From: Flavobacteriaceae bacterium | Lineage (GTDB): Bacteria > Bacteroidota > Bacteroidia > Flavobacteriales > Flavobacteriaceae | Direction of reading: 5' to 3' | Length of the DNA stretch: 38,426 nucleotides | Assembly: GCA_002690805.1 (NCBI GenBank) | Contig: NZFW01000030.1 | Coordinates: 6,326 to 44,751, forward strand | In this document: positions 25,397-33,345 of the stretch, piece after piece | Numbering within the stretch: the stretch's first letter is position 1 | Layout: each line of letters begins with the position of its first letter | Notes under the pieces: generated by a model | The model's database searches: none | Told to the model about the DNA's origin: nothing | What the model saw: only the letters and a program-made list of their open reading frames with translations | Translations under genes and position numbers: made by a program

Positions 25397-25792
25397 ATGA
25401 AATCAATAATTTCTATATTACTAATCTTTAATCAGTTAGGCTTAAGTTTAAATTTGCATTATTGTGGAGGAAATTTCTCTTCAATCTCAATTTTTAATTT
25501 ATCCACAAATTGTGAAATGCACCAATCAAAGGATTCTGGTTCATTACATCATTTGAGTTTTACCTCCGAGAAATGTTGTTCGGATCAAGTCTTGGCGATA
25601 AACTTAAATGATTTTCAACTTGAGTCAATAATAGAATTAGAGTTTCATAAATTAAAATTTCAAGGAAAAAATAGAAAAAGTTATATTTCAAATTTCAATT
25701 TTATCAAAACTGAAATTTCCATTCCAGACCCTCCACTTATAAAACAAATTAAACAATATTTATTAGGTGTTCAGCTTTTAGTTTATGGTTGA
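25397..25792 (+). CDS. HYC_CC_PP family exported protein
   Basis: A 131-residue protein that carries all three landmarks of this Bacteroidota family: HYC at residues 21-23 (HYCGG), the vicinal pair Cys60-Cys61 (EKCCSD) and the PP near the C-terminus (PDPP, 110-113). Cys39 (NCEMH) and clustered histidines (42, 51, 52) add potential metal ligands. The N-terminus (about 4-19) is a hydrophobic export or anchor segment, and the last 15 residues are hydrophobic too. Function in the family is not established. It lies between the HMA-membrane fusion and a TonB-dependent receptor, so a metal-related envelope role is a reasonable inference. Confidence 0.85.
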   Translation: MKSIISILLIFNQLGLSLNLHYCGGNFSSISIFNLSTNCEMHQSKDSGSLHHLSFTSEKCCSDQVLAINLNDFQLESIIELEFHKLKFQGKNRKSYISNFNFIKTEISIPDPPLIKQIKQYLLGVQLLVYG

Positions 25793-25848
25793 TATTTAGT
25801 GGTTCTTAACCTACTAAAATTTAAAATCAATTATAAATTAATAAATCA

Positions 25849-28080
25849 ATGAAATTTAATTATTTACTTTATGGATCCCTAATTTTTTTAAACAACCTCT
25901 TTTCTCAAGAAGTTATTGAAGGCAAGGTAGTTTATAAAGATAGTCGAGAAAATTTAGCCTTAGAAGGTGCAAATATATTTTGGCTCTCAACCTCTGATGG
26001 AACAATTTCAAACAGTTCTGGAGACTTTAGAATTAAGAAATCAAGAAAAACAAATCTACTTATAATTAGTTTTTTAGGGTTTTACACTGATACTTTAAAA
26101 ATCGATTCTAATGAAAAATTTGTTCATTTTATGAAAGAAGATAAAAGTAATAATCTTGACGAGGTATCCCTAAGTGAAAGAAAAAAATCAGCCAAACTAT
26201 CTTTTACTAAAACTCAAAATACTATACTGGTGGACGCGAGTGAGCTTCTCAAAGCCGCATGTTGTAATCTTTCTGAAAGCTTTGAAACAAACCCATCAAT
26301 TGATGTAAACTTTTCGGATGCACTAACAGGAACTAAGCAAATTAATATGCTTGGTTTAAAAAGTCCTTATATACTTATCTCAGAAGAAAACATTCCAATG
26401 GTAAGAGGAGCTTCTCAGGCATATGGATTAACTTTTACTCCTGGTACATGGGTAGAGAGCATTCAAATATCAAAAGGAACTGGAAGTGTAGTTAACGGAT
26501 TTGAGAGTATAGCTGGACAAATTAATACGGAATTAAAGAAGCCATTTACAGACAGTCCTCTTTTTATTAATATGTATGGATCCAGAAATGGAAGAATTGA
26601 ACTTAACACCCATTTTAATAAAAAGATTACGGAAAAATGGAGTACCGGACTTTTTGTTCACTTGAATCAAAGAAATCTAAAGATTGATAATAATTCCGAT
26701 AGTTTTTTAGATGCTCCTTTATCAAAACAGATAAATTTACTTAATCGATTTCAATTTATAGACCCCTCAAAGGGCTGGGTTGTTTTTTATAATTGGAGAT
26801 TTTTAAATGATACTAAACAAGTTGGACAAGTTTTATTTGATCCTGATCTGGATAAAAACTCTTCTACAATTTGGGGGAGTGAGATTACAACTAAAAGATT
26901 TGATACAGCTTTTAAGGTTGGATATGTTTTTCCTGAATTCCCATATAAAAGTTTTGGTTTTCAAGCAGCTTATAGTACTCATGATCAAAAATCATATTAT
27001 GGTTTGAGGAATTATGATATTATTCATGATAGTTTTTATGGAAATATTTTATTTAATTCAATTTTGAATAACACAACAAATAAATTTAAGTCGGGCATAA
27101 ATTTTTCACATGATAAATATTTTGAAAATATTGATTTAAAATCATTTTCAAGAATAGACAACAACTTAGGTGCATTTTTTGAATGGAGTCATGATGACCT
27201 GGAGAAACTTAGCTGGACTGCTGGTTTAAGAATTGATTTTAACAACAATATTGGTACATTTCTAACACCCAGATTTCACCTAAGGTATGCGATTGGACCT
27301 TCATCAATTCTGAGGCTATCATCAGGAAGTGGACGAAAAGCTGCCAATATTTTTGCTGAAAATCAATCTATTCTTGGATCAAATAGAAGAATATATATTG
27401 AAAATGGAAATAATCCATTTTATGGTTTGCTGCCAGAAAAAGCCTGGAATTATGGAATTAGCTTGAGTCATAAATTTAAATTTATTAATAAAAATTCAAA
27501 TTTAATATTTGATTATTACACTACTGAATTTGAAAACCAAGTAATTGTAGATGTTGAAACTCAGGGAAGAGCATATTTTTATAATCTTGAGGGACAAAGT
27601 TCATCTAAAAGCTTACAATTTACATTTAATATGGATATAACACCTCAACTGCAATTATCATCAGCATATAAAAATGATATTGTCTCTATTGATTATAAAA
27701 GTGGTAGAAAGCAAAAACAACTTGTTCCAAAAAATAGAATGTTTTTAAATTTAAGCTGGAACTCAATCAAAAAAGTAAATAATCAGCAGTGGAAATTCGA
27801 TTTAACTATACATCACCTGGGAACTCAAAGATTAGTTGAAAATAATATTACACCCAATGTTTTTAAAAGTCCTTCATACTCAATTCTTAATATGCAGTTA
27901 ACTAGAGTTTTTTCTAGTTTTAGTGAAGTTTATTTTGGAATCGAAAATTTTGGTAATTTTACTCAATCAAATCCAATAATTTCGAGTGAACAGCCTTTTA
28001 ATATCAATTTTGATTCATCTCAAGTTTGGGCTCCTGTTTTAGGAAGAATGATTTATGGTGGATTTCGATATAAAATTTAA
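25849..28080 (+). CDS. TonB-dependent outer-membrane receptor with an AACC plug motif
   Basis: A 743-residue receptor. A signal peptide ends near FSQ (19), followed by a carboxypeptidase-regulatory-like domain (about 23-95), a plug domain (about 115-235) and a 22-stranded barrel that ends in an aromatic-containing strand (MIYGGFRYKI). The plug includes LLKAACCNLSESF, with vicinal Cys138-Cys139 where most receptors have only a LLxxxPGV-like segment. No SusD partner follows, so a polysaccharide substrate is unlikely. The flanking HYC_CC_PP and HMA genes (the latter 11 bp downstream) suggest transport of a metal or metal complex, possibly copper, but the sequence alone does not identify the ligand. 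Confidence 0.88.
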   Translation: MKFNYLLYGSLIFLNNLFSQEVIEGKVVYKDSRENLALEGANIFWLSTSDGTISNSSGDFRIKKSRKTNLLIISFLGFYTDTLKIDSNEKFVHFMKEDKSNNLDEVSLSERKKSAKLSFTKTQNTILVDASELLKAACCNLSESFETNPSIDVNFSDALTGTKQINMLGLKSPYILISEENIPMVRGASQAYGLTFTPGTWVESIQISKGTGSVVNGFESIAGQINTELKKPFTDSPLFINMYGSRNGRIELNTHFNKKITEKWSTGLFVHLNQRNLKIDNNSDSFLDAPLSKQINLLNRFQFIDPSKGWVVFYNWRFLNDTKQVGQVLFDPDLDKNSSTIWGSEITTKRFDTAFKVGYVFPEFPYKSFGFQAAYSTHDQKSYYGLRNYDIIHDSFYGNILFNSILNNTTNKFKSGINFSHDKYFENIDLKSFSRIDNNLGAFFEWSHDDLEKLSWTAGLRIDFNNNIGTFLTPRFHLRYAIGPSSILRLSSGSGRKAANIFAENQSILGSNRRIYIENGNNPFYGLLPEKAWNYGISLSHKFKFINKNSNLIFDYYTTEFENQVIVDVETQGRAYFYNLEGQSSSKSLQFTFNMDITPQLQLSSAYKNDIVSIDYKSGRKQKQLVPKNRMFLNLSWNSIKKVNNQQWKFDLTIHHLGTQRLVENNITPNVFKSPSYSILNMQLTRVFSSFSEVYFGIENFGNFTQSNPIISSEQPFNINFDSSQVWAPVLGRMIYGGFRYKI

Positions 28081-28091
28081 ATCTTTAAAAA

Positions 28092-28466
28092 ATGAAAAAC
28101 TACTTACAAATAATATTAATTTTCACAACCTCTATAATTTTTTCTCAAAATAATAAAAATGAAAAAACAAGCTTTGGGGTGATTGGAAATTGTGAAATGT
28201 GTAAAATGAGAATAGAAAAAGCAGCAATTTCCGTTAAAGGAGTAAAATATGCAAATTGGAATATTCCTGAAAATATATTGACATTAGTGTACAATTCCAA
28301 AAAAGTTAGTTTATCAGAAATACATACGTCAATAGCGAAAATCGGCCATGATACCTCTGAAGCAACTGCTACAACTGAAGTTTATAATCAATTGCCAACA
28401 TGTTGTTTATATATTAGAGAACAAAAAAATAAAGCCCCATTAAATAATGAGGCTTTACTACAATAA
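28092..28466 (+). CDS. Exported heavy-metal-associated domain protein
   Basis: A 124-residue protein with a signal peptide (about 1-18, ending IIFSQ) and one HMA domain with GNCEMCK (Cys34 and Cys37) followed by the usual beta-alpha-beta pattern (IEKAAISVKGVKYANW). After the HMA fold a C-terminal motif LPTCCLY holds a second, vicinal pair (Cys104 and Cys105), recurrent in Bacteroidota members. It should act in the periplasm as a metal carrier, complementing the cytoplasmic HMA domain encoded at 24673. It lies 11 bp after the TonB receptor and converges on groEL with 14 bp between stops. Its codons 113-122 also form the groEL terminator hairpin. Confidence 0.83.
   Translation: MKNYLQIILIFTTSIIFSQNNKNEKTSFGVIGNCEMCKMRIEKAAISVKGVKYANWNIPENILTLVYNSKKVSLSEIHTSIAKIGHDTSEATATTEVYNQLPTCCLYIREQKNKAPLNNEALLQ
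28423..28457 (-). terminator. Rho-independent terminator of groES-groEL
   Basis: Arms at 28430-28442 and 28445-28457 form a stem of 13 pairs, with TAAAGCC pairing to GGCTTTA at its base, and on the minus strand a run of seven T follows (28429 down to 28423). The single imperfect position (28437/28450) is a G-U wobble in minus-strand RNA but a C-A mismatch in plus-strand RNA, so the structure favours the groEL direction. It begins 24 bp past the groEL stop, inside the convergent HMA gene. Confidence 0.85.
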
Positions 28467-28480
28467 AAACTTATTAAAAA

Positions 28481-30124
28481 TTACATCATCCCAGGCATTC
28501 CACCACCCATAGGAGGCATTCCTCCGCCAGGGGCGGCTGGTGAATCTTCTTTAATATCCACTAAGGCACATTCTGTGGTAAGAATCATTCCGGCAACACT
28601 AGCTGCATTTTCTAATGCAACCCTTGTAACTTTTTTAGGATCAATAATTCCTTCTTTTAGCATATCAACAAAAGTTCCTTCTTTAGCATTATATCCAAAG
28701 TTAGCATTACCATCTAATACTTTTGAAACTACAACTGAACCTTCTCCGCCAGAATTTTCAACAATCGTTCTGAGAGGAGACTCAATTGCTTTATAAACAA
28801 TTTGAATTCCGGTCGCTTCATCTGCATTGTCAGACTTTAATTTGTCTAGGGTATTTTTTGTATTCAACAAAGCAACACCTCCTCCAGCAACGATCCCTTC
28901 TTCAACTGCAGCTCTTGTAGCATGAAGTGCATCATCAACTCTATCTTTTTTCTCTTTCATTTCTACTTCAGATGGGGCTCCGACATATAGAACAGCTACT
29001 CCTCCGGAGAGTTTGGCTAGTCTTTCTTGTAGCTTTTCCTTATCATAGTCAGATGTTGATGACTCAATTTGTGCTTTTATTTGGTTTACACGATCTGTGA
29101 TTGATTTTGCATCTCCTGAACCATTAACAACCGTAGTGTTGTCTTTATCAATTGTAACTTTTTCTGCAGTACCTAGCATCTCAATAGTAGTAGTTTCAAG
29201 AGTAAATCCTCTTTCTTCAGATATAACAGTACCTCCAGTTAAAATAGCAATATCTTCAAGCATAGCCTTGCGTCTGTCTCCAAACCCTGGAGCTTTTACA
29301 GCAGCAATTTTTAAAGATCCTCTAAGTTTATTAACTACTAGTGTAGCTAATGCTTCACCATCTACATCTTCAGCAATAACTAATAAAGGTTTTCCAGTTT
29401 GAGCAACAGGTTCTAAAACTGGAAGAAGATCTTTCATTGAGGAAATTTTCTTATCATATAATAAGATGTATGGTGTTTCAAGATCAGTTAACATTTTTTC
29501 TGAATCTGTTACAAAATAAGGAGAAAGATAACCTCTATCAAATTGCATTCCTTCAACAACATCAACATACGTATCTGTCCCTTTTGCTTCTTCAACTGTA
29601 ATCACACCTTCTTTACCAACTTTTTCAAATGCTTCGGTAATTAAACTTCCGATATTTTCATCATTATTTGCTGATATACTTGCAACTTGTTTTATTTTTT
29701 CAGAAGAGTTACCAACTTCAACAGATTGTTTTTTAAGATCGTTAACAATTGAACTCACAGATTTATCAATCCCTTTTTTTAAATCAAGTGGATTGGCACC
29801 GGCAGCAACGTTTTTTAAACCCTCTTTTACAATAGCTTGGGCTAATATAGTTGCTGTAGTGGTTCCATCACCGGCTAAATCATTAGTTTTAGAAGCAACT
29901 TCTTTAACCATTTGTGCACCCATATTTTCTAAAGAGTCTTCTAATTCTATTTCTTTAGCTACACTAACACCATCCTTTGTGACCTGAGGTGACCCAAAAG
30001 ACTTTCCAATGATTACATTTCGTCCTTTTGGACCTAGAGTGACTTTAACTGCATTAGCTAAAGCGTCGACTCCTCTTTTGACACCATCTCTAGCTTCAAT
30101 ATCAAATATTATTTTCTTTGCCAT
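28481..30124 (-). CDS. groL: Chaperonin GroEL
   Basis: A 547-residue 60-kDa chaperonin that folds proteins in a tetradecameric ring with GroES. Typical stretches are [19 protein letters not shown], the ATP-site [11 protein letters not shown] (about 86-96), [14 protein letters not shown] near residue 410 and the Gly-Met-rich C-terminal tail [15 protein letters not shown]. Length is exactly that expected. It follows groES by 18 bp and is the last gene of a two-gene heat-shock operon with a strong terminator downstream. Only one groEL is in the window. Confidence 0.98.
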   Translation of the reverse strand: MAKKIIFDIEARDGVKRGVDALANAVKVTLGPKGRNVIIGKSFGSPQVTKDGVSVAKEIELEDSLENMGAQMVKEVASKTNDLAGDGTTTATILAQAIVKEGLKNVAAGANPLDLKKGIDKSVSSIVNDLKKQSVEVGNSSEKIKQVASISANNDENIGSLITEAFEKVGKEGVITVEEAKGTDTYVDVVEGMQFDRGYLSPYFVTDSEKMLTDLETPYILLYDKKISSMKDLLPVLEPVAQTGKPLLVIAEDVDGEALATLVVNKLRGSLKIAAVKAPGFGDRRKAMLEDIAILTGGTVISEERGFTLETTTIEMLGTAEKVTIDKDNTTVVNGSGDAKSITDRVNQIKAQIESSTSDYDKEKLQERLAKLSGGVAVLYVGAPSEVEMKEKKDRVDDALHATRAAVEEGIVAGGGVALLNTKNTLDKLKSDNADEATGIQIVYKAIESPLRTIVENSGGEGSVVVSKVLDGNANFGYNAKEGTFVDMLKEGIIDPKKVTRVALENAASVAGMILTTECALVDIKEDSPAAPGGGMPPMGGGMPGMM

Positions 30125-30142
30125 AATTATAATTTTATAAGT

Positions 30143-30421
30143 TTAAATAATTGCCAAAAGGTCACTTTCCTTCATCATTAGGTAGTCTTTCCCTTCATGG
30201 CTTAATTCTGTTCCTGAATATTTCCCATACAGAACCTTGTCACCAACTTTAACTGTAACTGGATTTTCATTAGTTCCAGGGCCTACTGCTGTAACAGTTC
30301 CTTTTTGGGGTTTTTCTTTTGCGCTATCTGGTATGTATATTCCAGAAGCAGTCTTAGTCTCCGCGTCAAGAGGCATAATTAGCACTCTGTCTGCAAGCGG
30401 TTTAATGTTGACTTTACTCAT
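30143..30421 (-). CDS. groS: Co-chaperonin GroES
   Basis: A 92-residue co-chaperonin that caps GroEL. It has the family start [15 protein letters not shown], the mobile loop region with [19 protein letters not shown] and the [11 protein letters not shown] stretch. The frame is open two codons further upstream (an ATG at 30427), but the second ATG gives the standard N-terminus and is preferred. The gene is preceded by 117 bp without genes, which hold a promoter candidate and several TGACA repeats, and is followed by groEL after 18 bp. Confidence 0.96.
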   Translation of the reverse strand: MSKVNIKPLADRVLIMPLDAETKTASGIYIPDSAKEKPQKGTVTAVGPGTNENPVTVKVGDKVLYGKYSGTELSHEGKDYLMMKESDLLAII

Positions 30422-30450
30422 AATCAATTATTTTTTTGTTTACTATATAT

Positions 30451-30513
30451 TGTCATAAACTATGCCAATTAAATCACACTCAACATTGTGACAAAATTAA
30501 TGTCAGTATGTCA
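30451..30513. repeat. Cluster of TGACA/TGTCA half-sites upstream of groES
   Basis: Four copies of TGACA in either orientation occur in 63 bp: 30451-30455, 30489-30493, 30501-30505 and 30509-30513. On the groES strand three read TGACA, and one reads TGTCA. The copies at 30489 and 30501 form an inverted repeat with 7 bp between. In about 30% GC DNA a given 5-mer of this composition is expected roughly once per kilobase per strand, so the clustering is notable. Confidence 0.55.
30489..30505 (-). promoter_or_regulatory. groS: Candidate groES promoter -7 element inside an inverted repeat
   Basis: On the minus strand the sequence reads TGACATTAATTTTGTCA. Within it TAATTTTG (30499-30492) is an exact -7 match to TAnnTTTG, and TTTA lies 18 bp upstream at the -33 position (three of four). 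The repeat arms sit over the -7 element, as expected for an operator that blocks RNA polymerase. Transcription would begin about 60 bp before groES. No CIRCE sequence is present. Confidence 0.5.
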
Positions 30514-30538
30514 TAATTAAATTAAAAAGATTAAGTAA

Positions 30539-30877
30539 TTAATCTTTAACCTCAGGTATTGAATTATTTGGAAGAACTTCCTCAGGGATTTGTTCTTCGA
30601 TATTAATTTCTTCAATTAATTTAGAATCTGAAGTTTCATTTTTGCGCTCAAGTGCAATATTTGACAATAAAATTAACAATAACAATGTGGCCCCTAAAAT
30701 CCAAGTACTTCGATCTAGAAAATCAGTTGTTTTTTGAACTCCCCCCATTTGCTGACCTCCACCTCCACCAAATGATGAGGATAATCCACCTCCTTTAGGA
30801 TTTTGAACCATAATTACAAGTATCAATAAGAAGCAGAAAAATATTATGAGGGATATAAATATGTAAAAAGTATTCAT
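30539..30877 (-). CDS. secG: Preprotein translocase subunit SecG
   Basis: A 112-residue membrane protein with two helices (about residues 2-22 and 54-72) joined by the SecG signature VQNPKGGGLSSSFGGG (24-39) and GGVQKTTDFLDRSTW. It assists the SecYEG channel in protein export. The C-terminal tail is acidic (EEINIEEQIPEEVLPNN), as in many Bacteroidota SecG proteins. Its start overlaps the end of the upstream TPR-like gene by 4 bp, placing it in the miaB-lptE operon; groES has its own promoter region beyond the secG stop. Confidence 0.93.
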   Translation of the reverse strand: MNTFYIFISLIIFFCFLLILVIMVQNPKGGGLSSSFGGGGGQQMGGVQKTTDFLDRSTWILGATLLLLILLSNIALERKNETSDSKLIEEINIEEQIPEEVLPNNSIPEVKD

Positions 30878-31572
30878 TTTTTATTTTTTTTCTTTAATAG
30901 AATCTTGATTTGCTCAATTTGGTTTGCAAATAAAGCATTTTTTTTTGGATATTTAAAACTTAAAATCTTGAATGCTTGTATAGCCTTTTCATATTTTTGT
31001 TGTTTTATAAAAATTTTAGCCAATGTTTCAGTCATAAGTTCTTTATCTGAAAATAACTCTTTAGAGCTTAAATCAATTTTTATATCATTTTCAGTATTTC
31101 TTGGAATATTAACTTTATGATCTTTTTCTAAAAAGGTATTGATTATACTCCATTCATCATTATTAATTGACTGTGATTTGGCATTAATTGTATCGTTACC
31201 AAAAGAAACCCAATCTGTAAAACTTAACTTAGTTATTTTAGGGTTAGTTAATGATTTTGATTTCAAATTTACTTTACTCTCGTCTAAAAAAGTATTTGAC
31301 TCACTTTTAGCTTCTTCTGTTTTCTTAGTTTTTATTTTATAATCTCCATTAATCCATTTCATTAAAATATTTCTGTCATATGATATAGATGCTGTTCTTT
31401 CAAGGGTTGAAGCAAATTTTAAATTATTTTTATTTTGAAGAGTTTTTACATAGAGAAAGTTAGCAGTGTGAAAATAAGGATAAATTTTAGTCAATTTTCT
31501 CAGGTCCTCAACTGTATTGATCTGATTTTCATCAAATGTCTTTAATATTTTTGAGAATTCACTTGCTTTCAT
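30874..31572 (-). CDS. TPR-like helical protein between lptE and secG, unknown function
   Basis: A soluble protein of about 232 residues without signal peptide or membrane segment. The C-terminal part (LAKIFIKQQKYEKAIQAFKILSFKYP) is one recognisable TPR-like helix pair; the N-terminal part (KILKTFDENQINTVEDLRKLTKIYPYF) is helical and the middle is polar and low in complexity. The chosen start is the ATG at 31572, 4 bp after the lptE stop; an in-frame ATG nine codons earlier would overlap lptE by 23 bp. A gene of this kind between lptE and secG is common in Flavobacteriia. No specific function can be assigned. Confidence 0.72.
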   Translation of the reverse strand: MKASEFSKILKTFDENQINTVEDLRKLTKIYPYFHTANFLYVKTLQNKNNLKFASTLERTASISYDRNILMKWINGDYKIKTKKTEEAKSESNTFLDESKVNLKSKSLTNPKITKLSFTDWVSFGNDTINAKSQSINNDEWSIINTFLEKDHKVNIPRNTENDIKIDLSSKELFSDKELMTETLAKIFIKQQKYEKAIQAFKILSFKYPKKNALFANQIEQIKILLKKKNKK

Positions 31573-31576
31573 AGAA

Positions 31577-32095
31577 TTACCATTTTGCAAGTGTTTCATT
31601 GAATATATTTTGAGTTATTCTTTCGAATATTTCCTCAAGTGCAACATCTCTGACATCATACACTTGTTGATTAGCTGGAAAATCATAGAAGTGTGAAAAT
31701 TTCTTTTCAAAATCATCATTTTCATTTTTGGTATTAAAATATCTTAAATTGACCTCCATTGTTAATCTGTTTTGTGCAGCTTTAATTTCAGCTGTAGCAG
31801 ACATGGGAGTCACGCTAAATTCAACTATTTCCCCTTCATAAATTAGATCGCCTTCTTTATTTACAATAGATAGGTTGGTTTGGTTTAAAAAAAGATCTTG
31901 AAGTGCAATTGTAAATTCTTGATCTAAACCTGGCTCAACGATTGAGCCAGGTTTATTGCCTGCTAAATTTTCAAAAAAATTGACCTGAAAGGTCTCAGTT
32001 CCCGCAGGAATAGATGAACCAGTAAATGAATAGAATTTACATGAATTGATAATTAAAAAAGTCAATAAAATATAAAAGTTATTCCTCCAATTCAT
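31577..32095 (-). CDS. lptE: LPS assembly lipoprotein LptE
   Basis: A 172-residue lipoprotein with a signal segment ending in IINSC (Cys19 as lipid anchor). The mature part shows the Bacteroidota LptE pattern: KFYSFTGSSIPAGTETFQV, then FENLAGNKPGSIVEPGLDQEFT, and a Gly-free mixed alpha/beta remainder. LptE plugs the LptD barrel that inserts lipopolysaccharide into the outer membrane. It overlaps the sigma-54-type regulator gene by 17 bp upstream and is followed by the TPR-like gene. LptC is encoded about 30 kb away in this window, and lptD is not seen. Confidence 0.87.
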   Translation of the reverse strand: MNWRNNFYILLTFLIINSCKFYSFTGSSIPAGTETFQVNFFENLAGNKPGSIVEPGLDQEFTIALQDLFLNQTNLSIVNKEGDLIYEGEIVEFSVTPMSATAEIKAAQNRLTMEVNLRYFNTKNENDDFEKKFSHFYDFPANQQVYDVRDVALEEIFERITQNIFNETLAKW

Positions 32096-33341
32096 TCAGG
32101 TCGTATTGTTTTATTTTTCTATATAAAGTACGCTCAGATATCCCTAATTCGTCTGCAGCTTTTTTTCTTTTTCCTTTACTTCTAATTAAAGCTTTTTTTA
32201 TCATTTCTATCTCTCTTTCTAATAAAGATAGTGGTTCTTCTTCAATAACTGTTTCTGCATAATCATATTTAAATTCATTTATTTTATCATTATCATCACT
32301 TTGACCTTTAAATGTATTAGTTTGATTATCAATAGTTTTATGATCTGAATTGTCGTTTTGATAAATTTTTTGAATTAAATTTTGATTTTTTTTCTGAGTT
32401 TCAGATGAATTTCCATTTTGCATAAGATCAAGCGTTAAAGTTTTCAAGTCATTCAAGTCTGCTTTCATGTCAAATAAAACTTTGTATAAAATCTCTCGTT
32501 CCGAAGAAAAATCTGAATTGATTTTTTTACTATCTACTAACGCTGGTAATTGGTTGAATTTCTTTGGCAAATAATTAACTAAAGATTTTGAAGAAATAAT
32601 TCGTTCTTTTTCAATGATTGATAGTTGTTCCGCTATGTTTCGTAATTGTCTAATATTCCCGTTCCAGTAATAGTTTTGTAAAACATCTTGAGCATCTTGA
32701 TCTAATCTCAAAGTTGGCATATTATATTTTTGAGCAAAATCAGCTGCAAACTTTCTAAATAACAATGGAATGTCTTCCTTTCTTTCTCTTAGTGGGGGTA
32801 GATTAATCTCAACTGTGCTTAATCGATAATATAAATCTTCTCTAAACTTTTCTTTTGCAATAGCTTCATCCATTTTTAAATTAGTTGCAGCGACAATCCT
32901 CACATTAGTTTTTTGAACCTTAGATGAACCTACCTTAATAAATTCTCCATTTTCTAATACTCTCAGGAGTCTTACCTGAGTGGGAAGGGGCAATTCTCCA
33001 ACTTCATCTAAAAAAATCGTCCCTCCGTCTGCAACTTCAAAATAACCACTTCTATTTGATGTAGCTCCTGTAAATGCTCCTTTTTCATGACCAAAAAGCT
33101 CGCTATCAATTGTTCCATCTGGAATTGCTCCGCAATTAACTGCTATATATTTAAAATGTTTTCTTGGTGAATTTTGATGAATTATTTTGGGAATACTCTC
33201 TTTTCCAACTCCACTTTCTCCAGTCACTAAAACAGAGATATCAGTAGCTGATACTCTTAAAGATTTTTCTAAAGCTCTATTGAGCCCACTATCATTTCCT
33301 ATTATTCCAAATCTTTGTTTAATTGATTGTAAAGTTTTCAT
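32079..33341 (-). CDS. Sigma-54-interacting AAA+ transcriptional regulator without a sensor domain
   Basis: A 420-residue regulator that starts almost directly with the AAA+ domain. Walker A GESGVGKE is at about 41-48, the sigma-54 contact loop GAFTGA at about 88-93, Walker B GGTIFLDEVGELP shortly after, and PPLRERKEDIP is the sensor-II region. A Fis-type helix-turn-helix lies at the C-terminus (RKKAADELGISERTLYRKI). Between the ATPase and HTH there is a polar linker of about 90 residues rich in Asn, Asp and Gln. The start is the ATG 4 bp after miaB; an upstream in-frame ATG would overlap miaB by 71 bp. The missing receiver or PAS domain implies control by a partner or by expression. Confidence 0.9.
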   Translation of the reverse strand: MKTLQSIKQRFGIIGNDSGLNRALEKSLRVSATDISVLVTGESGVGKESIPKIIHQNSPRKHFKYIAVNCGAIPDGTIDSELFGHEKGAFTGATSNRSGYFEVADGGTIFLDEVGELPLPTQVRLLRVLENGEFIKVGSSKVQKTNVRIVAATNLKMDEAIAKEKFREDLYYRLSTVEINLPPLRERKEDIPLLFRKFAADFAQKYNMPTLRLDQDAQDVLQNYYWNGNIRQLRNIAEQLSIIEKERIISSKSLVNYLPKKFNQLPALVDSKKINSDFSSEREILYKVLFDMKADLNDLKTLTLDLMQNGNSSETQKKNQNLIQKIYQNDNSDHKTIDNQTNTFKGQSDDNDKINEFKYDYAETVIEEEPLSLLEREIEMIKKALIRSKGKRKKAADELGISERTLYRKIKQYDLNELEE

Positions 33342-33345
33342 AGTC

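Noticed and set aside
24673-28466. Mercury-resistance (mer) operon
   Set aside because: No MerA, MerR or MerT with its paired cysteines in helix 1 is present, and a TonB receptor with HYC_CC_PP is not a mer feature.
29097-29402. 101-codon open frame opposite groEL
   Set aside because: It mirrors the codon pattern of groEL on the other strand; the composition (Ser/Val/Thr runs) is typical of an antisense shadow and no start context supports it.
30422-30538. Possible CIRCE element upstream of groES
   Set aside because: No TTAGCACTC-N9-GAGTGCTAA or close variant is present; only the TGACA-type repeats are seen.
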